Below the pieces are notes generated by a model. That model did not search any database, was not told the origin of the DNA, and was given only the letters and a program-made list of their open reading frames with translations. Of a DNA stretch of 64,000 bases, positions 43,651 through 53,600 are shown piece by piece. Positions within the stretch are counted from its first letter, which is position 1; each line of letters begins with the position of its first letter. The stretch spans positions 8,583,501 through 8,647,500 of the forward strand of contig NZ_CP109009.1 of NCBI RefSeq assembly GCF_036226685.1, written 5' to 3'. The translations under genes and the position numbers were made by a program. This DNA comes from Streptomyces sp. NBC_00690. Lineage in GTDB: Bacteria > Actinomycetota > Actinomycetes > Streptomycetales > Streptomycetaceae.

Positions 43651-44838
43651 GTGACCGAACGCTCAGAGATCGAGAGAGCGGTGCGCACCGCAGCGCCGTA
43701 CGCCCTGGTGGAGACGGTTCGCGCCCAGCTCGCCGCATCCCACGGAGCCACCTCCGTGCGGCTGTTTCTAGCGGATTACGGGCTGACGGTGCTCAATCCG
43801 CTGGAAGCTCTCGACCAGGTCGCCGACCCGCCGCAGCCGCTGTCGATCCACAACAGTCCCGAAGGTCGGGCCTTCGGCAGCCAAGAACCGCGCGAACACC
43901 AGATCCGTCACGGGGACGCCGTCGACCACCATCTACCGGTGACCGTCCGTGGCGAACGCCTCGGCATCCTGACGGTACGGCTGCCAGGCGACCGCTCCAC
44001 CCGACAGACCGTCGACGAGCTGACCCAGGTGGCCGACCTCCTCGGCCATGAGATCCTCGTCGCCGAACGTGACACCGATCTCTACCGACGCGCGCGACGC
44101 ACCAGCCGGCTCACACTAGCCGCCGAGATGCAGTGGCAACTGCTGCCCGCCCGCGCGTGCAGCGCGCAGGAGTACGCGATCGGAGCGCAGCTCGAACCGG
44201 CCTACGCCATCCACGGCGACAACTACGACTGGGCGGCCGATCGGGACGAACTCACCCTGGCGCTCACCAACGGGATGGGTGACGGCATCCAGGCGTCGCT
44301 CCTGACCAATCTCGCGGTCAACGCGCTCCGCAACGCACGACGTGCCGGCATCCCCATCGCCGACCAGGCAGCGCTGGCCGACCAGGCACTCTACGAGCAG
44401 TACCGAGGGGCGTCCTACGTCTCCACACTCTTGCTGCGCTTCGAGTTGGCGACCGGCCGAGTCGAGATCGTGGACGCCGGCTCCCCGCAACTCTGGCGCC
44501 GCCGCGGTAGGACGGTCGAGCGGATCGATCTTGAGCCCCAACTCCCGCTCGGCATGTTCGAGGAGACGCAGTACGTCACTCAGGATCTACGGGTCCTGCC
44601 CGGCGACCGATTGCTCATCGTGAGCGACGGTGTCTTCGACGCAGCCTCGCCGACCGGCGAGTTCTACGGGGAGCGGGCATTGGCCCTCGCCATCCACGCC
44701 ACGAGTCTGCTGCCGGCTGCCAACGTTCCGCGAGCCGTGTTGCGTGAGTTGGCGGAGTACCGCGAGACGGACACCACGGACGACGCCCTGGTGTTGTGCC
44801 TCGACTGGTTCGGCCGGGAGGGCGCCGCAGGAACCTGA
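43651..44838 (+). CDS. PP2C/SpoIIE-type serine phosphatase
   Basis: A 395-residue protein. The first 140 residues may form a GAF-like sensory domain (HHLPVTVRGERLGILTVRLP). The phosphatase domain has HGDNYDW (metal Asp residues), IVSDGVFDA and TDDALVLCL. The second metal motif, normally DVMGHG or DGMGHG, is TNGMGDG here, so Asp is replaced by Asn and His by Asp. It may have altered metal affinity or belong to a divergent subfamily. Its natural substrate would be a phosphorylated STAS protein such as the one encoded at 42483. GTG 43651 has a weak GAGAG site. Confidence 0.87.
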   Translation: MTERSEIERAVRTAAPYALVETVRAQLAASHGATSVRLFLADYGLTVLNPLEALDQVADPPQPLSIHNSPEGRAFGSQEPREHQIRHGDAVDHHLPVTVRGERLGILTVRLPGDRSTRQTVDELTQVADLLGHEILVAERDTDLYRRARRTSRLTLAAEMQWQLLPARACSAQEYAIGAQLEPAYAIHGDNYDWAADRDELTLALTNGMGDGIQASLLTNLAVNALRNARRAGIPIADQAALADQALYEQYRGASYVSTLLLRFELATGRVEIVDAGSPQLWRRRGRTVERIDLEPQLPLGMFEETQYVTQDLRVLPGDRLLIVSDGVFDAASPTGEFYGERALALAIHATSLLPAANVPRAVLRELAEYRETDTTDDALVLCLDWFGREGAAGT

Positions 44839-44994
44839 CGGACGCGAGCAACGGCGAACGACGTGCCCCCGGGGGTGAAGGGCGTGGCGCACGGCTGCTC
44901 CGGGGGATGCGGCCGAGGGCGTCGCACGGGACGGGCGAGCAGCGTCCGGGGGCACGGCAGGCCCGTCGGTGCGTTCGCCCGTGGTGCCTCGCGA

Positions 44995-45609
44995 TCACAT
45001 CAGACCGATGCGCTCCAACAGGGGTTCGCGGTTGTTCCGCCGATTCACATGGCCGCGCCACCCGGCCAGCAGCGCCATGGCGGTCCAACCGGACGTGCCC
45101 CACACCAGCATGGTGAGTCGCCCCGCGGAATCCACCTTGGACGCGTCCTTCAAGGGGGCCGCGCCCTCGGGGTCATAGACCACCTCGATGCGGTCACCGA
45201 CCGCATAGTCGGGGGACTGGCCCCGGTACAACAGCTTCTCCTTCAACTCCCCGTCCTCGCCGACGAGGGTGAACTCATGGCGATTGCTCGTCGTGCCGGC
45301 CGCACTGTCCGCGGTGATCGTCACCTGCTCATGGACGCCGCGCACTTCCAAGGCGCTGTACGGGGCGTAGTCGCCCGAGCCCACCAGCACCATCAGCGCG
45401 GGCGCCAGGGAGAGCGCCGCGAGCCACCATGCCTCGTGGACTATGCGCAGGGCCACGACGAACGCAATGCCGAAAAGGACACCGGTGAAGATGGGTATGG
45501 CGTCAGTCGTCCCCAATGACGCATAGGCGATCAGGGTGTTGGTCCCGGCGAAGGCCCAGGCGATCACCACCAGCAACAGGGTACGGCGCAGGGATTTCCA
45601 CGGGCTCAC
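44995..45609 (-). CDS. DUF3592-like membrane protein
   Basis: A 204-residue protein with helices at about residues 9-30, 38-54, 60-78 and 165-183. Between the third and fourth is an exposed beta-rich domain (VTITADSAAGTTSNRHEFTL and VGDRIEVVYDPEG). The VGD-VVYDP motif is typical of DUF3592 proteins. The start is GTG 45609. It is convergent with the phosphatase gene. Role unknown. Confidence 0.78.
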   Translation of the reverse strand: MSPWKSLRRTLLLVVIAWAFAGTNTLIAYASLGTTDAIPIFTGVLFGIAFVVALRIVHEAWWLAALSLAPALMVLVGSGDYAPYSALEVRGVHEQVTITADSAAGTTSNRHEFTLVGEDGELKEKLLYRGQSPDYAVGDRIEVVYDPEGAAPLKDASKVDSAGRLTMLVWGTSGWTAMALLAGWRGHVNRRNNREPLLERIGLM

Positions 45610-46234
45610 GCGCGCACCGCCATAGCTGTCCGCAGGGTGGGGAACGGCTCGCTCACGCCGTGGGTGCTGCTGCTCACATCACACATCCGACCAGCATAGA
45701 CCGCGGTGAACAGCCCCTTTCCGGATGGTCCATGACGGGCCGTCCAGTGGGAACCGGGGCGGCCATGCTCGCGCCACTGCCCGTACGCGTGGCGGTGGTT
45801 GTGCGTCGGTGGCAGGCGCCCCGTACATCCTTCGACCGGCGAGACATGATGCGGGAGGCAGTGGCGCGCCGGTGCTCGCCGTGTCAATGACATGGGCGGG
45901 CCGGGCCACCGGTGGGCGTTCTCTCCGGGGTGTGTTCCGCACCGCGCATCCCGTGACATTCCTTGACATTCCTTGCGCGACGATGATCAGGCCCGTCGCA
46001 CCACAGGTCCATGATCGTGACGGTGTATGGAGATCCGTTTGCGCGACCTCGCCGGCGCGCGTATCTCATCGCGTTCTGTTGGACCGGCTATCTGGGTGTC
46101 GCCCGACTGCTGGACCCCGATGTCTCGCACGGTCACTCCTCTGCGCTCCATACGGGGTTCATGGCCACCAGGACCACGGCCGACGGGTCGTAGTAGAGGT
46201 GGAAGGGAAGGCGCAGCGCCACCAGGACCAGTAG
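45610..46234. other. Non-coding or decayed region
   Basis: About 620 bases without a credible gene. Open frames are short, lack ribosome sites and change strand. It adjoins a protease remnant and is best read as decayed sequence. Confidence 0.5.
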
Positions 46235-46450
46235 CTGGGCTCTGGATGGGCGGGCTGGTGGTTGTACCGACGTATCGGCTCGGTGTGGCCCTTCGTCGTC
46301 GCGCACAGCGCGTACAACCTGATGCTCGCCACGGCGCCGTTGCCCGATGGGCTCAGGGCATTGGCGGTCCTGGTGGCCGTCGGCCTGCTCGCCTACGGCC
46401 TGGTAACGCTCCTGCGCTGGCGGACCACCCTTCGGGATCAAGCCAGCTGA
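46235..46450 (+). pseudogene. Remnant of a CPBP-family intramembrane metalloprotease
   Basis: The reading frame after a TAG at 46232 gives WWLYRRIGSVWPFVVAHSAY followed by NLM, which is the third conserved motif of CPBP (Abi) proteins with its His-x-x-x-Asn. Two more hydrophobic segments and a natural stop follow. The helices with motifs 1 and 2 (Glu-Glu and His) are missing upstream and no start codon with a ribosome site exists, so the copy is truncated at the 5' end. Confidence 0.6.
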
Positions 46451-46848
46451 GCGCCGGGACATCAGCGGACGAAGCGCGGTCCGGTGGTGTGGCCCGGAGC
46501 GGGGTGCGTGCACGAGTGCGTTCACGTCGACGGTTCAGGGAGACGGCGCCCCCCTTGTGCGGCGGGCTCGGTACGGCTCCGGCCGGGGTACGGCCCGTCC
46601 GGTCGTCGTAGCTGACCTCCTCATTCGTCGATGCCGAATGCGGTCGACCGCGCCTTTTCGACCGCCGGGAGGCGCTGCTCTTTTGGTCACCCCCGCGCTC
46701 AGGGCGTCACTCTTCCCCCTCTCCTTTCTGTGTGACGCATGGGGCAAAAGAAGTCTTAAATTACTCCTGAGACTTTCTTTACATGCACATGGCGCTTCCT
46801 TCACCATGCGATGGCCCCGTACGAACACGCTCACAGCAAGGAGAGTTC
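46451..46848. other. Upstream region of the first subtilase-like gene
   Basis: About 400 bases without a gene. The AT-rich part at 46740-46785 should contain the promoter of the gene starting at 46849. It includes the inverted repeat AAGTCT (46751-46756) and AGACTT (46770-46775). Confidence 0.45.
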
Positions 46849-49800
46849 GTGGCCAGACGCACCCAGGGACGGCGCAGGGCGCTCGGCGCCCTGACGGCCG
46901 TGGTCGTGGCGCTTCCCCTCGTGTTAGGCGCTGCCCCTGCCCAGGCGTTACCGGACCCCTCCGCGGGTTCCGCCGCCGCTCCCGCCGCCCTTCGGGCCAA
47001 GGCGGAGAACGTTGTCCGGGCGCAACTCGCAGCCAAGGACAAGACGACCTTCTGGATCGCTCTCTCCGACGAGGCGGACACCACGGCCGCCAGCGCGCAG
47101 CGCCATCGCACGGCCAAGACGCGCACGCTCCACCAGGTGAAACAGGCCCATGCGAAGAAGTCCCAGAAGTCGCTGAAGGCGTTGTTGGACCGCTCCGGCG
47201 CCCGGTACGAGTCGTTCTGGATCACCAACACGATCAAGGTGACCGCGGACGCGAAGCTGGCCGAGAAGATCGCCGCCCGCACCGACGTCGCCGCGTTGGA
47301 AGCGGACGAACCGATCCGCATGCCCCGACCAGCGACCGTGACCGCTCGAACCAAGGCACAGAGCGTCGGATGGAACATCGACCGGATCAACGCCCCCAAG
47401 GTGTGGTCCGAACTCGGAGTGCGCGGTGAGGGCATCGTCGTCGCCAGCATGGACTCGGGCGTCTCCCACACCCACCCGGCACTCCAGTCGAAGTACCGCG
47501 GATACCGCGCCGACGGCACCTTCGACCACGACTACAACTGGTTCGACCCGACCATGGGCTGCACCCCGCGCACCCCGTGCGACACCTCGGGCTACGGCAC
47601 CCACGCCGTGGGCACCATGGTCGGCGACGACACCACTGCCAACCACACCGGCGTGGCCCCCGGAGCGAAGTGGATCGCTGCCAAGGGATGCGGTGAAACC
47701 TGCGCCCGATCGCATCTGCTGCGCGCCGCCGAGTGGATGGTCGCACCCACCGACTCGACCGGTGGCAACCCCCGACCGGAACTCGCCCCGCACGTCGTGA
47801 GCATCGCCTGGGGCAGCAGGGGGCACGACCCCTGGTTCAAGACCGTCGCCCAGGCATGGCGGGCAGCCGGCATCTTCCCCGCCATCGCCAGTGGCGACGA
47901 GGGCCCGGGATGCAACACCTCGGGATCGCCCGGCGACCACAGCACCTCGTTCTCCTCCGGTGCCTTCGACAGCACCAACACCGTCGCGACTTCCTCCTCG
48001 CGCGGCAGTGGGGACAACGGCGAGACCAAGCCCAACCTGGTCGCCCCCGGCGTCGACATCGTCTCCGCCTGGCCCGGTGGCCGCTACCTCTCCCTGTCCA
48101 GTACCGCCATGGCGTCCCCGCACACCGTCGCCACCGTCGCCCTGATGTGGTCGGCCGCACCGGCTCTGCGCGGCAATGTCGCCGAGACCGAGAAGCTGCT
48201 GAGCGCCACCGCCATCGATGTCGACGACACGTCCTGCGGTGGCACACCGGCCCACAACAATGTCGCGGGCGAAGGCCGTCTCGACGCCTACGCGGCCGTG
48301 TTGGCATCGCCCCGCGGACCCGTAGGCACCGTCTCCGGCCAGGTCAGCTCCGGTAGCAGTCCGCTGGCCGGGGCCACCCTGCGCTTCGCCGGACCGTCCA
48401 ACACCACCACGGTCAGCGATGCGGCCGGCAACTACACCTCACCCAAGTTGATGGTCGGCACCTACACCGTCACCGCCGGCAAATACGGCTACGAGAACGC
48501 CGTCGCCACCGTGACCATCACCGAGAACGGCGGCGCGGCCGAGGACTTCACACTCACCGAAGCCACCTTCGGAGACCTCACCGGAAAGATCAGCAGCCAC
48601 GCCGGAGGGGAGGAGAAGGCGACCGTCAAGGTCCAAGGCACCCCGGTCAGCGCCACCACGGCCGCCGACGGCACCTATGCGCTACGGCTGCCGCTGGGGA
48701 CGTACGACATCACCGCCACGCCCAACCACCGGTGCGCCGGGGTGACATCCGCCCGAGTGACGGTCACCGCGAACACCACGCGGGCCATCACCCTTCCCGA
48801 CCGAACGGATGCCTTCGGCACCGCCTGCACCGCCACCACCGGTGCCCCGTTCCCGCAGGGCACCACCAAACTGTCCTACCCCGGCATCGAATCCGGCTCG
48901 ACCACGGTCGACCTGCCCTTCCCGGTGCCCTTCTACGGACGGACCCATCGGAAGGCCACGGTCTTCCAGTCCGGAGCGCTCGGCTTCACGACCACGAACC
49001 CCGCCACCCGTGCGGCCCCGCTGGTCGGCGGCAACGGACCCAACGGTTCGCTCCACCCGTTCTGGGAGAACCTCCGCTACGACGCCGAAGCCGGTGTCTA
49101 CTGGACCGCCACCGGTACCGCGCCCCACCGTCGACTCGTCGTCGAATGGCGCAACGCCCTGCTCTACGACTCCTTCGGCGGCCCCGCGCAGCGGCTCTCC
49201 TTCGCTGCGGTCGTCGGTGAGGACGGCACCTCCTCCTTCCACTACAAGGACAGCAACGGCACCGGCCGGGAGAACGGCTCCAGGGCATCGGTTGGCATCA
49301 AGAACGCCACCGGGACCGACGCCCTGATCTACTCGTTCAACGAGGGCACCATCCGTGACGGGCTGGGCATCCACTTCCGCCCGACCAAGAGCTCGGTGAT
49401 CACCGGTACCGTCACCGACGCCAACGACCGCAAGCCCGTGGTCGGAGCGACCGTCACCGCCAGCTCCGGTTCCACCGACAGCGGTGGGGACACCACCGAC
49501 GCCCGGGGCGACTACCTCGTCCACGTGGCCGCTCCCGCCGCACACGACATCGCCGTCACCGCCCCGGAGTACACCGCACGGAAGACCAGCACCACCCCCG
49601 CTCCCGGCGACGCGGTGCTGGTGAACTACGCGCTCACGACCGGCCGCGTCACCGCGGACACCCCGTCACTCACCACCGTCGTTCCCACGGGAGAGCGGCG
49701 CAGCCGTACGCTCGACCTCGCCAACACCGGCTCCGCCACGGCCTATACCGTCGCCGAGAAGGACGGCAAGAGCTGGCTCACCGCCACCCCCGCCAGTGGT

Positions 49801-50442
49801 CAACTCGGCGCCGGTGGCCGTCAGACGCTCACGGTGACGGCGGACACGGCCGGTGTCGCGCCGGGCACGGTCCTCACGGGAACCCTGCGCGTCACCTCGC
49901 AGAGCGCACGCCAACCGGTGATCGACATCCCGGTCTCCGTCGTCGTACCGACTTATCGGACCGCCGTCGACATCGGTGCCACCCGCGGGCTGACCGACCG
50001 TTCCGGTGATGCCTGGAGCCCTGACCGGGCCTATGCAGCCGGCAGTTACGGACACCTCGGCACCAGTACCCGCAGCTCCACCGCCCGGGCCATCACCGGC
50101 GTCTCGGCGAGCAGCGATCCGACCCTGTACCGCAGCGCCCGCCAGGGCATGTCGGAGTACCGGTTCGACGGTGTGCCCAATGGAACCTACCGGGTCGAAC
50201 TGGGCTTCGCTCAACTGACCAACCAGCGGCCCGCCAGCCGGGTCTTCGACGTCACCGCCGAAGGCACCCAGGTCGTCAGCAACCTCGATCTGGCACTGGA
50301 AGCGGGCGTACGGAGGGCCCATGACCGTGCCTTCACCGTCCAGGTCACCGATGGACAGCTCAATCTGCGGTTCACCCCCACCGTCGGGAAGGCCCTGGTG
50401 AACTCGATCAGGGTCACCGAACGCCCCGACCTGACCGGCTGA
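46849..50442 (+). CDS. Secreted subtilase-fold (S8) protein lacking the catalytic serine
   Basis: A 1197-residue exported protein. A signal peptide (to about 34) is followed by an I9-like propeptide (about 45-145) and an S8 domain of bacillopeptidase-F type (about 160-485). Two carboxypeptidase-regulatory-like repeats (about 490-670), a nidogen-like beta region (about 680-850), further regulatory-like and Ig-like domains, and a C-terminal malectin-like domain (about 1040-1190) complete it. Catalytic Asp202 (MDSGV) and His252 (GTHAVG) are kept. The serine of GTSMASP is Ala420 (STAMASP), and the oxyanion Asn is Asp350 (ASGDEG). Codons 26 and 34 are TTA. GTG 46849 is placed by AAGGAG. Probably a non-catalytic, developmentally timed wall or surface protein. 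Confidence 0.92.
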   Translation: MARRTQGRRRALGALTAVVVALPLVLGAAPAQALPDPSAGSAAAPAALRAKAENVVRAQLAAKDKTTFWIALSDEADTTAASAQRHRTAKTRTLHQVKQAHAKKSQKSLKALLDRSGARYESFWITNTIKVTADAKLAEKIAARTDVAALEADEPIRMPRPATVTARTKAQSVGWNIDRINAPKVWSELGVRGEGIVVASMDSGVSHTHPALQSKYRGYRADGTFDHDYNWFDPTMGCTPRTPCDTSGYGTHAVGTMVGDDTTANHTGVAPGAKWIAAKGCGETCARSHLLRAAEWMVAPTDSTGGNPRPELAPHVVSIAWGSRGHDPWFKTVAQAWRAAGIFPAIASGDEGPGCNTSGSPGDHSTSFSSGAFDSTNTVATSSSRGSGDNGETKPNLVAPGVDIVSAWPGGRYLSLSSTAMASPHTVATVALMWSAAPALRGNVAETEKLLSATAIDVDDTSCGGTPAHNNVAGEGRLDAYAAVLASPRGPVGTVSGQVSSGSSPLAGATLRFAGPSNTTTVSDAAGNYTSPKLMVGTYTVTAGKYGYENAVATVTITENGGAAEDFTLTEATFGDLTGKISSHAGGEEKATVKVQGTPVSATTAADGTYALRLPLGTYDITATPNHRCAGVTSARVTVTANTTRAITLPDRTDAFGTACTATTGAPFPQGTTKLSYPGIESGSTTVDLPFPVPFYGRTHRKATVFQSGALGFTTTNPATRAAPLVGGNGPNGSLHPFWENLRYDAEAGVYWTATGTAPHRRLVVEWRNALLYDSFGGPAQRLSFAAVVGEDGTSSFHYKDSNGTGRENGSRASVGIKNATGTDALIYSFNEGTIRDGLGIHFRPTKSSVITGTVTDANDRKPVVGATVTASSGSTDSGGDTTDARGDYLVHVAAPAAHDIAVTAPEYTARKTSTTPAPGDAVLVNYALTTGRVTADTPSLTTVVPTGERRSRTLDLANTGSATAYTVAEKDGKSWLTATPASGQLGAGGRQTLTVTADTAGVAPGTVLTGTLRVTSQSARQPVIDIPVSVVVPTYRTAVDIGATRGLTDRSGDAWSPDRAYAAGSYGHLGTSTRSSTARAITGVSASSDPTLYRSARQGMSEYRFDGVPNGTYRVELGFAQLTNQRPASRVFDVTAEGTQVVSNLDLALEAGVRRAHDRAFTVQVTDGQLNLRFTPTVGKALVNSIRVTERPDLTG

Positions 50443-50457
50443 CCGCCGTCGTACGAC

Positions 50458-50489
50458 GGGGTCCGGTCCGCGGCGGCCGACCGGACCCC
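50458..50489 (+). terminator. Terminator between the two subtilase-like genes
   Basis: GGGGTCCGGTC (50458-50468) and GACCGGACCCC (50479-50489) form an 11-bp stem over a 10-base GC-rich loop, 16 bases after the stop. The second gene therefore probably has its own promoter in 50490-50640. Confidence 0.75.
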
Positions 50490-50640
50490 CACGCTTCGCC
50501 CGGCACAGGTCGCCGCTCCCGCGCGCTCGACCACCCGCGCCGGTGAACAACCACAGGCACAGGTCCCTTCAGATCTCCACCCGTCGAGGCACCGCACTCT
50601 GCGGTGCCCGCATGGACCCCACTCACAACAAGGAGAGTAC

Positions 50641-53600
50641 GTGGCCAGACGCACACAGGGGCGGCACAGGGCGCTCGGCGCCCTGACCGCCGCAGTCGTG
50701 GCGCTCCCCCTCGCTCTGGGCGCTTCCCCCGCCCAGGCGTTACCGGACCCCTCGGCGGGTTCGGCCGCCGCGCCCTCCCCCCTCCGGAGCAAGGCGGAGG
50801 ACAGCGTCCGCGCGCAACTCGCGGCCAAGGACAAGGCGACCTTCTGGGTCACCCTCGCCCAGGAGGCGAACACCGCAACCGCTCGCGTCCAGCGCACCAA
50901 GACCGAACGGGGCCGCGCGCTCTACACGGCCAAGCGGGCCCACGCGAACCGGACCCAGAAGTCGCTGAAGGCGCTCCTCGACCGTGCCGGCGCCCGGTAC
51001 GAGTCGTTCTGGATCGCCAACATGGTCAAGGTGACCGCAGACGCGAAGCTGGCGGAGAAGATCGCCGCCCGTCCCGAGGTCGCCGCACTCGAAGCGGACG
51101 TTCCCCTCTCGCTGCCCAAGGCCCTTCCCACACAGGGCAAGGCGAAGACCGTCATCCCCGGCAACGGGGGATCGGCCCAGGGACCGGGTCAGGGTGCCGC
51201 CAAGATCCCGGCCAAGGTCTCGGAGGAGGGCGCCGCGCGCACCGCGTTGCGCACCTCCACTGAGGCACGGCCCGTCGACTGGAACGTGGACCGCATCAAC
51301 GCCCCCAAGGTGTGGTCCGAGTTCGGGCTGCGCGGCGAAGGCGTCGTCATCGCCAGCATCGGCTCCGGTGTCGACGTCAACCACCCCAGCCTCAAGTCCA
51401 AGTACCGGGGGCTCAAGGCCGACGGCACCTACGACCACAACTACAACTGGTTCGACCCCCAGGGCGCGTGCACCGGCGGGGTGCCGTGCAACGTCGACGG
51501 CAACGGCTCTGTCGCCATGGGCGTCGCCGTCGGCGACGACGGCGCCGATCACCGGATCGGTGTGGCCCCCGGAGCGAAATGGGTGTCCGTCAACGCCTGT
51601 ATGGGCTGGGCCTGCTCCACGGACACGGTGCTCCAGGCCGCCCAGTGGGTGATCGCACCCACCGACTCCAACGGCGCGAACCCCCGCCCCGACCTCGCCC
51701 CGCACGTCGTCAACCAGGTCGCGAGCGGCGCCTTCATCGGCACCTGGTTCAAAACGGTCGTCCAGGCATGGCGGGACGCTGGCATCTTCACCTCGTACCC
51801 CAACTCCAGCGTCGGTCCCCGCTGCAACACCGCGGACGTGCCCGGCTCCTTCAGCAATGCCTACACCACCGCCGCACTCGACTCCAACAACCTCATCGAT
51901 CCGAGCTCCTCGCGCGGCACCGGTGAGAACGGCGGGATCAAACCCAACATCTCCGCCCCCGGCAACCACGTCCGATCCGCCGCGCGCAACGGCGAGTACG
52001 GCACCTGGGGCGGCTCCGCCCTGGCCGCCGTGCACACCATCGGCACCGTGGCGCTGATGTGGTCCGCAGCTCCCGAACTGCGCGGCAACATCGCCGAGAC
52101 GGAACGCCTCCTCGACCTCTCCGCCATCGACGTCGACGACACCAGTTGCGGCGGCACGGCCGCCAAGAACAACGTCTACGGCGAAGGTCGGCTCGACGCG
52201 TACGCGGCCGTCACCGCGACCTCGCGGGGCACGATGGGAAGCGTCAGCGGCACGGTCACATCGGGCACCGGCGCGCTCGCCGACGCCACCCTTCGCTTCG
52301 CCGGGCCGACCGAGGCCCACACCGCTACCGATGCGACCGGCGCCTACACCGTCCCGCGACTGCTGCCCGGTAGCTACCGCGTCACCGCGTCCAAGTACGA
52401 ATACCTCGATGCCACGGTCGACCTGACCGTCGCCCCGAACGGCACCGCCGTCAAGGACTTCGTCCTCCCGGACGCCCCGCTGGGCCAGTTCACCGGCAAG
52501 GTCACCGGCCACGGCGGACCCGAGGCCAACGCCACCGTCAAGGTCCAGGGCACCCCGGCCACCGCCACCACCACCGCCGACGGCACCTATGCGCTTCGGC
52601 TGCCGTTGGGCACGTACGACGTCACCGCCGCCCCCGGCCATCGCTGCGCCACCGCCACCACCGCCCGGATCACCATCACGGCAGCCACGGCGAAGGACTT
52701 CGCCCTGGACCGTCGGACCGACAACTTCGGCACCGCCTGCACGGTGACCACCGGCGCACCGTTCCCCCAGGGGACCACCAGGCTGACCTTCGCCAACAAC
52801 CACGCCACCTACTCCATGACCACCTTCGACCTGCCCTTCCCGGTGCCGTTCTACGGGCAGACCTACCGCAAGGCCACCGTGTCCCTGGGCGGGGTGCTCG
52901 GCTTCGGTGAGATGACCACCAAGTCTGCCGGGGTACCGCTCCCGGACGCCCTGCGACCCAATGGCGCCCTGTATCCCTTCTGGGACGACTTCTGGCACGA
53001 CGCCGAATCGGGTGTGTACTGGACCACCACCGGCACCGCGCCCCACCGTCAACTCGTCGTCGAGTGGCGCAACGCCCCGCTCGTCCTCGGGCGGCCGAAC
53101 CAGCGACTCTCCTTCTCGGCGGTCGTCGGTGAGGACGGCAGTTCGTCCTTCCACTACAAGGACGTCTCGGGCACCGGCCAGGAGAACGCCTCCAGGGCGA
53201 CCATCGGCATCGAGAACGCCACCGGCACCGACGGACTGACGTACTCGCACGAGGAAGCCACCGTCCACGACGGGATGAGCATCCACTTCCGGACCACCAA
53301 GACCGCCGTGGTCAGGGGGACCGTCACCGATGCCAACGACGGCAGGCCGGTGACCGGTGCGATCGCCACGAGCACCGGTACCGGCAGCGGTAGCGACACC
53401 ACCGGCGCCGACGGCGGCTATCTCGTCCAGGTGCCGGTGACCGCCGGCTCGGAACTCACAGTGACCGCCCCGAACTACACCCGGGCGAACCGTCAGCCCC
53501 CGCGCAACGCGGGCGAGATCTCCACCGAGAACGTCGACCTGTCGACCGGTCGGATCGCCGCGGACACCACCGCGCTGAATGTGGTTGTGCCCGCCGGGCA

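Noticed and set aside
46133..46525. Minus-strand frame with LRLPFHLYYDPSAVVLVAMNP, faintly like an SsgA-type protein
   Set aside because: The resemblance covers about 20 residues only, the following conserved part is absent, and the rest is antisense to the CPBP remnant.
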